Shown: one piece after another, positions 1 to 5,435 of the stretch
How positions within the stretch are numbered: position 1 is the first letter of the stretch
How the letters are laid out: each line of letters starts with the position of its first letter
NCBI GenBank assembly: GCA_045649645.1
Contig: JAZRQH010000195.1
Coordinates: 1 to 11,881, forward strand
DNA: 11,881 nt
Direction of reading: 5' to 3'
Origin: RGIG7300 sp045649645
GTDB taxonomy: Bacteria; Bacillota; Clostridia; Oscillospirales; CAG-272
Position numbers and translations under genes: made by a program
The notes under the pieces: model-generated
Told to the model about the DNA's origin: nothing
The model's input: only the letters and a program-made list of their open reading frames with translations
Databases searched by the model: none

Positions 1-2
1 CA

Positions 3-299
3 GTCGGTCCCCGTGAGGTGGAGGACTGGGCAGAGATACTTCGCAAGATCGAAGATAAGGATCCTGCCTGCACGGCGTTCTTATCCCAGACACAGAGCTG
101 TATCATAGGAAACGAGTTTATAATAAAGGTTGCGGATGCCTTTGGCGTTATGATGCTTGACACCCCCGACAACCGAAAGAATATAACCGAAGCAATGATC
201 CAAACCAACCCCGACTATGCAGGATTGAACCTGAAGATAGTCGAAAGCAAAACAGCGAAGAAGCAGACAGCTTCTCCCTTTGACGAAATTAATTTTTAA
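3..299 (+). CDS. dnaX: DNA polymerase III subunit gamma/tau, C-terminal end (partial)
   Basis: This is the 3' end of a gene that enters from the left edge; the open frame runs through base 3 with no start needed, and the GTG at 18 is internal. The 98 visible codons contain a W-A-E-I-L segment followed by a short alpha/beta stretch and a polar tail ending in S-P-F-D-E-I-N-F. That fits the poorly conserved C-terminal region of Firmicute DnaX, which links the clamp loader to the polymerase. The ATPase domain lies outside the window, so the fragment is not diagnostic by itself. The assignment rests mainly on the well-known dnaX-ybaB-recR gene order. The stop TAA (297-299) overlaps the Shine-Dalgarno AAGGAGA of ybaB, so the two genes are co-transcribed and probably translationally linked. 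Confidence 0.72.
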   Translation, partial: VGPREVEDWAEILRKIEDKDPACTAFLSQTQSCIIGNEFIIKVADAFGVMMLDTPDNRKNITEAMIQTNPDYAGLNLKIVESKTAKKQTASPFDEINF

Positions 300-311
300 G
301 GAGAATAGATT

Positions 312-659
312 ATGAAGGCAAGATTACCCAAGGGTATGGGCGGCGGCCCCGCAAATATGCAGCAGCTTATGAAGCAGGCACAGAAGATGCAGGAGGATAT
401 GGAAAATAAGAAGGAAGAGCTTGCATCCCGTGAATATGAGATAAAGGCAGGCGGCGGTGCTGTGACCCTCACCATCAACGGCGAAAAAGAGATAAAGAGC
501 CTTGATATCGACCCCGAGATCGTTGATCCCGATGATATCGAGACCATGACCGATATCCTTATCGCAGCATTTAACGAGGCTATCAAGCGCGTTGATACCG
601 ATGCCGAGAACGAGATGTCTGCTATCACAGGCTCTCTCAATATGCCCGGCTTATTCTAA
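312..659 (+). CDS. ybaB: YbaB/EbfC family nucleoid-associated protein
   Basis: A 115-residue protein of the usual length for YbaB/EbfC, a small dimeric DNA-binding protein of the nucleoid. The N-terminus is Gly/Met-rich (G-M-G-G-G-P-A-N-M-Q-Q-L-M-K-Q-A-Q-K-M-Q), followed by a long helix rich in Glu/Lys. Then come the family signature G-G-G-A-V-T-L-T-I-N-G (about residues 47-57), the strand K-S-L-D-I-D-P-E, and a C-terminal helix with the L-I-A-A-F-N-E-A segment. The ATG at 312 has AAGGAGA seven bases upstream. It sits between dnaX and recR, with a one-base overlap into recR. This is a standard family member; its exact cellular role is not settled in the family. Confidence 0.95.
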   Translation: MKARLPKGMGGGPANMQQLMKQAQKMQEDMENKKEELASREYEIKAGGGAVTLTINGEKEIKSLDIDPEIVDPDDIETMTDILIAAFNEAIKRVDTDAENEMSAITGSLNMPGLF

Positions 660-1249
660 TGTTACCTACTTTAGAAATCCTTATAGAGCAGTTCCGTAAG
701 CTCCCCTCTGTGGGCAGAAAGTCGGCTGAGCGAATGGCGTATGCCGTCCTTGATTATTCCAAGGAGGAGGCAGAGCTCTTTGCCAATGCGATAATCGACG
801 CAAAGGAAACAATAAAGCGCTGTAAGCACTGCTTTAACTTCAGCGAGCAGGAGGAATGTCCCGTATGTACTGATGACGAAAGGGACAGAAGCGTTATCTG
901 CGTTGTTGAGGATGCAAGAGATATCATCTCTATCGAAAAGGTCAAGGAATACCACGGGCTCTATCACGTTATAGGCGGTACCATATCCCCTATGAACGGT
1001 GTTACTCCCGACGACCTTAACATCCGTGAGCTTATCCACCGTCTCTCTGACGGCGAGGTGACAGAGGTCATCATCGCTACCAACCCCACCGTTGAGGGCG
1101 AAACAACTGCAATGTATATCTCCAAGCTCTTAAAGCCCCTTGAAATAAAGGTGAGCCGTCTGGCATACGGTATGCCCGTAGGCGGTGAGCTTGACCACGC
1201 GGACGAGGTTACTCTGCTCCGTGCGATAGAAGGAAGAAAAACCTTATAA
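659..1249 (+). CDS. recR: Recombination mediator protein RecR
   Basis: A 196-residue protein of full family length. RecR acts in the RecFOR pathway, forming a DNA-clamping ring and helping load RecA at gaps. Visible features in order are: an N-terminal helix-hairpin-helix with L-P-S-V-G-R-K-S-A-E-R (15-25); a four-cysteine zinc motif C55-x2-C58-x8-C67-x2-C70; a TOPRIM domain from about residue 78 with V-V-E-D-A (82-86); and the C-terminal A-Y-G-M-P-V-G-G-E-L-D-H-A-D (169-182). The start codon overlaps the ybaB stop as TAATG, and no good Shine-Dalgarno precedes it, so translation probably depends on ribosomes finishing ybaB. It is the last gene of the + strand operon, followed within six bases by a terminator stem. 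Confidence 0.97.
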   Translation: MLPTLEILIEQFRKLPSVGRKSAERMAYAVLDYSKEEAELFANAIIDAKETIKRCKHCFNFSEQEECPVCTDDERDRSVICVVEDARDIISIEKVKEYHGLYHVIGGTISPMNGVTPDDLNIRELIHRLSDGEVTEVIIATNPTVEGETTAMYISKLLKPLEIKVSRLAYGMPVGGELDHADEVTLLRAIEGRKTL

Positions 1250-1254
1250 ATTAT

Positions 1255-1290
1255 AAAAGCCTTTCGACGAGATCGAAAGGCTTTTGTTTA
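1255..1290. terminator. Shared bidirectional terminator between recR and the convergent membrane-protein gene
   Basis: A perfect 13-bp stem, AAAAGCCTTTCGA (1255-1267) paired with TCGAAAGGCTTTT (1273-1285), with a five-base loop CGAGA. On the + strand it ends in CTTTTGTTTATT. On the minus strand the mirrored stem also ends in CTTTTATAATTTA. The minus-strand gene stops at 1288, two bases from the stem, so the same hairpin serves both converging transcripts. Confidence 0.93.
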
Positions 1291-2325
1291 TTCATTTGGT
1301 TCTGTAACAGGTTCAAGAGGTGACGTTGCCGACAGGTTAAAGGACAGCGTGGAATAAAGATTGCTGTCGGTTGCGGCGTCGTAGCCCTCAAGGATCTTGG
1401 ACACCGTTATCTTGCGGTTACCCTCGTCTACGTCTATATTAAGACCCTTGGAATACTTCTGCATAAAATCAAGGGGAACGTAAAGCTTACCCTCGTAGAT
1501 AAAGGAGGGAGAAACGGTACGCACCTTTGCTCCGTTGACGTATGCTATATCCGAATCTACGATAAATCTCATAGACTGATCCTCGCTCTCACGGGGGATG
1601 TAGCGAAGATCGCTTACCGTACCCGTTACGGTAAGCTCACACATATCCGACAGAGCGGATACGGGGATATATATGTTTCCGTACCGTACGGCACATTCCT
1701 TGGGTATATCGATATATGTAGGCTTCTGTGAGTCGGGAACTGTGGTTCCCTCGGGAATATCCTCACCCAACTGGAGAGTATACGCCTTGCTTTCGTCTCT
1801 TCCGTCAGCCTTGAGCCGCATAGTAAACATACCTGCCACAAGGGCAAACATAAGAAGAAACATAACGAAGAAGAGTATCAATCTTGCAAGCAAAAGCTTG
1901 CCTGTAGCCTGCTTCTTTTTCTTTACGCGGAAGCTGTGATTGGTTGCCTTGTCACGGCGCTTGATCTCAAGATTTTTGATACTGCCGCTGACCTTTTTGC
2001 TGCTTCTTGCCATATCACGGCGAGCGTGGGTCTGTGTGCTTATCTTGCGATTGATCTCCTGACGTGATTGCGCCTTTTGTACCTTTTTTGTCTGAGGCTT
2101 AGCCGATAGCGTACGGCGGGCGGTAGGCTTTTTTTGAGGTTCGGGCCGAGGCTTGGGAGCAGGAGAAACTATCTGAGCGTTACGCTTTGCCGCCGCATCT
2201 CTTGCCATAGCGGTCTTCTCGGCACGGGTAAGCTCTCTTTTGGGAGCAGGAGCTGCAGGAGCCACCTTGGGTGCGTTTTTGTTCTTTTTCTTTGTAGAAC
2301 CCTTTGCAGTCACTTTTTTATTCAC
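1288..2325 (-). CDS. Single-pass membrane protein with basic cytoplasmic tail and stalk (copper amine oxidase N-like) domain
   Basis: A 345-residue protein of unknown specific function. Residues 1-141 are extremely rich in Lys, Arg, Ala and Pro (for example K-K-K-N-K-N and R-V-K-K-K-K), with no predicted fold by eye. One hydrophobic segment at about 144-167 (L-L-L-A-R-L-I-L-F-F-V-M-F-L-L-M-F) follows the positive charges, so the tail should lie in the cytoplasm. Residues 170-345 would be outside and include Y-I-P-V-S-A-L (219-225) and L-Y-V-P-L-D-F-M (281-288) with a following K-I-T-V-S strand (305-310). These are typical of the copper-amine-oxidase-N-like stalk domain found in Clostridia surface proteins; the domain does not imply enzyme activity. 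Translation starts at GTG 2325, chosen because AGGAGG lies just upstream. Promoter at 2358-2386; shares the terminator at 1255-1285 with recR. Confidence 0.8.
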   Translation of the reverse strand: MNKKVTAKGSTKKKNKNAPKVAPAAPAPKRELTRAEKTAMARDAAAKRNAQIVSPAPKPRPEPQKKPTARRTLSAKPQTKKVQKAQSRQEINRKISTQTHARRDMARSSKKVSGSIKNLEIKRRDKATNHSFRVKKKKQATGKLLLARLILFFVMFLLMFALVAGMFTMRLKADGRDESKAYTLQLGEDIPEGTTVPDSQKPTYIDIPKECAVRYGNIYIPVSALSDMCELTVTGTVSDLRYIPRESEDQSMRFIVDSDIAYVNGAKVRTVSPSFIYEGKLYVPLDFMQKYSKGLNIDVDEGNRKITVSKILEGYDAATDSNLYSTLSFNLSATSPLEPVTEPNE

Positions 2326-2357
2326 TGTTACTCCTCCTCTCTCACATAATTACAGTT

Positions 2358-2386
2358 ATTGTATCACATAATGACGAAAATTGCAA
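2358..2386 (-). promoter_or_regulatory. Sigma-A-type promoter for the stalk-domain membrane protein
   Basis: On the minus strand, -35 TTGCAA (2381-2386) and -10 TACAAT (2358-2363) are separated by exactly 17 bases. The predicted start near 2351 leaves a leader of about 25 bases carrying the AGGAGG site. The -35 box begins only a few bases after the upstream gene's terminator stem (2391-2423). Seen by eye; no experimental support. Confidence 0.75.
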
Positions 2387-2390
2387 TATA

Positions 2391-2423
2391 AAAATAAACA
2401 GTTGCTTTGCAACTGTTTATTTT
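2391..2423 (-). terminator. Rho-independent terminator of the nucleotidyltransferase gene
   Basis: A perfect 15-bp inverted repeat, AAAATAAACAGTTGC (2391-2405) and GCAACTGTTTATTTT (2409-2423), with a three-base loop. On the minus strand it ends in a T-rich run (TTTATTTTTATATT). The stop codon of the nucleotidyltransferase (2417-2419) lies inside the stem. The stem is AT-rich at its base, so only the inner part is strong. Confidence 0.8.
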
Positions 2424-3142
2424 ATGCCTTTGTATTCGGCTTTGACCTTATTATAGCTTTCAAGATTGCCGATATCGTATCTGCTGCCCGGCATCTCCAT
2501 TGAGTAGACCTCTGACTTCTGACAGAGCCATGCTACAAGGCTTCCGGGAGCATCGTAGCCGCAGCCGTCCTCCAGAGCCTCGCCTATGCGGGCAGCGTCC
2601 TCTCTTGTATAAATATAGAAGGGGGGGCATACCCAGTGGGTCGCAGGTGTGGGAGATTTCTCGGTCATTTGGGTAATGCGGTCACTTTCGTCAACCGTTA
2701 CTACTCCGCACTTAAGCAGCTTCTTTTCATCCGCCTCATAGAAGCGCATCACCGAGGATGCCTTCTTTTCCTTATAATATTCAAGGAAGGAGCAAAGTGA
2801 GAAATCAAGAAGATTATCCCCTGCTATGACCAGTAGCTCGTCGTCGATTTCAAGGGTGTCAATGGCAAACTTGATATCCTTGACCGCACCCAGTCTGGTC
2901 TCGTTAGTAAAGGTGTTGTCGTTGACGACCCTTACCCTTTCGGGTGCCCATTTTTCAAAATGCTCGGCAAACTTACCGTTTGAGATAACGATATATTCAT
3001 CTATCATACCCGAGCGGTCTATGTCCTCTATAAGCCAGTCGAGTATTGTTTTGCCGCCTACCTCTAAAAGGGGCTTGGGAAAGTTTTCTGTTAAAGGATA
3101 AAGTCTGGTGGCATAGCCTGCCGCTAAAATAAGACACTTCAT
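2417..3142 (-). CDS. Sugar-1-phosphate nucleotidyltransferase (NDP-sugar synthase family)
   Basis: A 241-residue enzyme of the GT-A-like nucleotidyltransferase fold, expected to join a nucleoside triphosphate with a sugar 1-phosphate (or similar phosphate) to give an NDP-sugar. It has the N-terminal signature L-A-A-G-Y-A-T-R-L-Y-P-L-T (6-18), with Ala where most members have Gly, and the lysine of F-P-K-P-L-L (K23). A metal-site G-D-N (108-110) is present, then E-K-S-P (161-164, usually E-K-P) and R-Y-D-I-G-N (221-226) with the likely second metal Asp223. There is no C-terminal left-handed helix repeat, so it resembles short forms such as MurU/LicC-type enzymes; substrate and nucleotide cannot be told. 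The frame stays open to an ATG at 3217, but ATG 3142 was chosen because GGAGGT lies six bases upstream and the family motif starts at once. It has its own very strong promoter. Confidence 0.88.
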   Translation of the reverse strand: MKCLILAAGYATRLYPLTENFPKPLLEVGGKTILDWLIEDIDRSGMIDEYIVISNGKFAEHFEKWAPERVRVVNDNTFTNETRLGAVKDIKFAIDTLEIDDELLVIAGDNLLDFSLCSFLEYYKEKKASSVMRFYEADEKKLLKCGVVTVDESDRITQMTEKSPTPATHWVCPPFYIYTREDAARIGEALEDGCGYDAPGSLVAWLCQKSEVYSMEMPGSRYDIGNLESYNKVKAEYKGIK

Positions 3143-3163
3143 ACCGTTACCTCCGTTTTCTAT

Positions 3164-3192
3164 ATTATAGCACCCTGAGGTTGAAATGTCAA
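3164..3192 (-). promoter_or_regulatory. Perfect-consensus sigma-A promoter with extended -10, inside the end of feoB
   Basis: On the minus strand, -35 TTGACA (3187-3192) and -10 TATAAT (3164-3169) both match the consensus at every base, with a 17-base spacer. The spacer ends in TGC, giving an extended -10 (TGCTATAAT). The feoB stop codon TGA (3189-3191) forms part of the -35 box. The predicted start near 3157 leaves a leader of only about 15 bases, just enough for the GGAGGT site (3149-3154) of the nucleotidyltransferase. Confidence 0.88.
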
Positions 3193-5108
3193 ATATTAAC
3201 CAGATAACACAGCGCAAATCCCGTTATAAGAGGTATCAGAAAGGCGGCAAGAGTCCATCTGATGCTGCCTGTTTCCTTCTTTACCGTAAGCAGGGTGGTG
3301 GAGCAAGGAAAGTGACAGATACAGAATATAAGAACCGAAATACATTTTGTTATATCCCAGCCGTTGGCAACGAGCAGCTCCTTCAGCTGACTTATATCGC
3401 CTATATCGGTAAGCACCCCTGAACCGGTGTAGCCCATTATCATAAGAGGCAGGACTATCTCGTTTGCGGGAAAGCCCAGAATAAAAGCTACAAGTATCAC
3501 TCCGTCAAGACCAAAGAACGATGCAAAGGGATCTAAAAATGAGGATATATGCGAAAGTATACTCTGCCCCGATATGCTTATATTCGCCATAAGCCATATC
3601 ACCACCCCCGCAGGAGCCGCCACCGCTACTGCCCTTCCCAGTACGAAGAGCGTTCTGTCAAGGAAGGAACGCACCAGCACCTGGCCTATCCGTGGCATAC
3701 GGTAGGGCGGAAGCTCAAGGGTAAATGCGGAGTTCTTGCCCCGAAGAAGTGTGTTTGAGAGTATAAAGGATACCGCGAGGGTTATAAACACACCTAAAAG
3801 TATCACCGTGCATAGCACAAAGGGAGATAGCCAGCCCGCAAAGAAGATGGTTATCAGTGCTGTAAGCATGGGAAAGCGTCCGTTGCAGGGCATGAAAACG
3901 TTTGTCAGTATTGCAATAAGCCTCTCTCTTGGAGAATCTATGATACGGCATCCGCAGACACCTACCGCGTTACAGCCCAATCCCATACACATAGTGAGAC
4001 TCTGCTTACCGCAGCTGCAGGCACGGCAGAAGCAACCGTCCATATTATAGGCTATACGGGGCAGAAAACCGCTGTCCTCAAGCAGTGTAAATAAGGGAAA
4101 GAATATCGCCATAGGAGGCAGCATAACCGCCACCACCCAGCCAAGGACCCGCCACAGACCGTAGACCAGCATCTCCCTTATAAAGTCGGGAGCTGATACA
4201 GCAATAAGAAATCTGTTTATATACCCCTCGGCTATATTGAAGCCACGGGACAACAGGGCTGAGGGATAGTTTGCGCCTGTGACCGTGATATACAACACCG
4301 CAAACAGAAGCAGAAGCATTATGGGTATAGCGGTAAATCTACCCGTTACGATACGGTCTATACAACCTGTACGCTCTATACGCCTTTCGCTGTGTGAAAG
4401 ACATTTTGAAGCGATACTGTGGGAGTGCTCGCCTATACGCTGAGCTATAAGCTCCTGACATTTTTCGGGATAATAGCCTATTGCCCAGAGATACTCGTAT
4501 GCGTGGACAAACTCGGTCTCCTCTATACGGTCGCTTGCTATTATACCCAGCTTTTGCGCTCTTGTGTAGCTATCGTCTATAAGGGTAAGGGCGTACTCGA
4601 TCTCCTTATCATAGCGAAGGACATACCCCTTGCCCAAATCACCGTCAAGGGACGCCACCACCTCCGATATTCCCTTTTTACGGTTTGCGGCAGAGGTAAC
4701 AACGGGGATATGTAAATGCTCAGAAAGAGCCTTTATATCAACGCTGACGCCGTATTTCTGCGCCTCGTCCCACAGATTCAGTACCAGTATGACGTTAGGA
4801 GTCATCTCAAGTATCTGCAATACAAGAGTCAGATTCCTTTCAAGCACGGCGGTATCGCAGACCGCAAGGATAATATCCGCCTCTCCCGAGCTTATATACT
4901 CTCTTGCTATCTCCTCCTCGGGGCTGCGGCTGTAAAGCGAATATGTACCCGGCAGATCTACCATACGAAAACGCTTGTCGTATATCCCCTCGGCAAGCTC
5001 TACGGTCTTCCCCGTCCAGTTTCCCGTATGCTGCTTCATACCCGTAAGGGTGTTGAAGAGCGTTGTCTTGCCTACGTTTGGATTACCCGCAAGGGCTACC
5101 GTCTTCAT
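3189..5108 (-). CDS. feoB: Ferrous iron transport protein FeoB, cysteine-rich Clostridia type
   Basis: A 639-residue membrane GTPase for Fe(II) uptake, shorter than the roughly 770 residues of the E. coli protein. The N-terminal G domain has G1 G-N-P-N-V-G-K-T (8-15), a switch with G-N-W-T-G-K-T-V-E (29-37), G3 D-L-P-G (51-54), G4 N-L-W-D (111-114) and G5 T-S-A (138-140). The membrane part starts near residue 256 with about nine to ten hydrophobic segments. The first gate motif is G-L-G-C-N-A-V-G-V (376-384), where canonical FeoB has G-x-G-C-N-V-P; the second region carries F-P-A-N-E-I (546-551) and H-F-P-C-S-T-T (599-605). Between lie many cysteines, including C359, C361, C364, C366, C374, C379, C385, C387 and C408. 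The start overlaps the feoA end by 26 bases and has GGAGGT eight bases upstream. No terminator follows. Confidence 0.96.
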   Translation of the reverse strand: MKTVALAGNPNVGKTTLFNTLTGMKQHTGNWTGKTVELAEGIYDKRFRMVDLPGTYSLYSRSPEEEIAREYISSGEADIILAVCDTAVLERNLTLVLQILEMTPNVILVLNLWDEAQKYGVSVDIKALSEHLHIPVVTSAANRKKGISEVVASLDGDLGKGYVLRYDKEIEYALTLIDDSYTRAQKLGIIASDRIEETEFVHAYEYLWAIGYYPEKCQELIAQRIGEHSHSIASKCLSHSERRIERTGCIDRIVTGRFTAIPIMLLLLFAVLYITVTGANYPSALLSRGFNIAEGYINRFLIAVSAPDFIREMLVYGLWRVLGWVVAVMLPPMAIFFPLFTLLEDSGFLPRIAYNMDGCFCRACSCGKQSLTMCMGLGCNAVGVCGCRIIDSPRERLIAILTNVFMPCNGRFPMLTALITIFFAGWLSPFVLCTVILLGVFITLAVSFILSNTLLRGKNSAFTLELPPYRMPRIGQVLVRSFLDRTLFVLGRAVAVAAPAGVVIWLMANISISGQSILSHISSFLDPFASFFGLDGVILVAFILGFPANEIVLPLMIMGYTGSGVLTDIGDISQLKELLVANGWDITKCISVLIFCICHFPCSTTLLTVKKETGSIRWTLAAFLIPLITGFALCYLVNI

Positions 5109-5337
5109 CCCCGTCTACCTCCACCGTAACGCTGTGGGCATCCCTCTGCCGTATGGCTATAACCGCCCCTCTTATATTATACGCCTTCATACTGCCACCT
5201 GATGACAGGATACAGCAGACTCCCGAGCCGCGTATAAGCCCAAGATCCATAAAGCGCTTACGTATACTGCCACAGTTCCTGACCTCGGTTACTCTGGCAT
5301 ATTGTCCAGTGTTCATTTCTGATAATAAAGTTTTCAT
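5083..5337 (-). CDS. feoA: Ferrous iron transport protein FeoA
   Basis: An 84-residue SH3-like cytosolic protein that works with FeoB. The family pattern is visible: G-Q-Y-A-R-V-T-E-V (11-19), then the R-K-R-F-M-D-L-G-L-I-R-G-S-G-V segment (26-40), the counterpart of R-R-L-L-D-L-G-L-x-P-G in other FeoA proteins, and a C-terminal strand pair ending in V-T-V-E-V-D. The tail is acidic and overlaps the feoB start by 26 bases, so translation of the two is coupled. The ATG at 5337 has AAGGTG seven bases upstream. The leader carries dyads and stem-loops described separately, which suggests regulation, probably by iron. Confidence 0.95.
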   Translation of the reverse strand: MKTLLSEMNTGQYARVTEVRNCGSIRKRFMDLGLIRGSGVCCILSSGGSMKAYNIRGAVIAIRQRDAHSVTVEVDGDEDGSPCG

Positions 5338-5363
5338 TATTAATCACCTTATTAACAGTATAT
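5321..5363 (-). promoter_or_regulatory. feoAB start region: candidate -10 box and AT-rich dyads around the ribosome binding site
   Basis: On the minus strand a TATACT hexamer (5358-5363) could be the feo -10 box, but no convincing -35 lies 16-18 bases upstream. The ribosome binding site AAGGTG (5345-5350) is exactly framed by the inverted halves TTAAT and ATTAA (5340-5355). A second dyad covers the start codon: GATAAT (5321-5326) and ATTATT (5336-5341). GATAAT resembles a Fur half-site, but the spacing is two bases wider than in the 19-bp Fur box, so the operator identity is uncertain. Confidence 0.35.
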
Positions 5364-5372
5364 AAATAAAAG

Positions 5373-5396
5373 GAACTTTTGCCACAGCAAAAGTTC
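5373..5396 (-). terminator. Stem-loop upstream of feoA: second terminator or regulatory hairpin
   Basis: A perfect 10-bp inverted repeat, GAACTTTTGC (5373-5382) and GCAAAAGTTC (5387-5396), with a four-base loop. On the minus strand it is followed by CTTTTATTTATATA. It lies 15 bases after the prs terminator and 35 bases before the feoA start, in the place where a feo -35 box would be expected. It could be a back-up terminator for prs, an attenuator, or an operator; the sequence does not decide. Confidence 0.55.
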
Positions 5397-5411
5397 GATT
5401 TACAAATTTAA

Positions 5412-5431
5412 AAGCACCCCGAAGGGTGCTT
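5412..5431 (-). terminator. Rho-independent terminator after prs, with a UUCG tetraloop
   Basis: On the minus strand AAGCACCC-TTCG-GGGTGCTT forms an 8-bp stem closed by a stable C(UUCG)G tetraloop, followed by TTAAATTTG. It begins four bases after the prs stop codon (5436-5438). The run of T after the stem is short, so some readthrough toward feoAB is possible. Confidence 0.85.
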
Positions 5432-5435
5432 ATAT

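Noticed and set aside
3143..3217. A 25-residue N-terminal extension of the nucleotidyltransferase (start at 3217)
   Set aside because: It would start upstream of the consensus promoter and inside feoB, and the nucleotidyltransferase motif begins directly at ATG 3142, which has a good ribosome site.
5321..5341. A true Fur box over the feoA start
   Set aside because: The half-sites GATAAT and ATTATT are present, but the gap is nine bases instead of seven and the region is AT-rich, so chance is plausible. Kept only as part of a candidate regulatory region.
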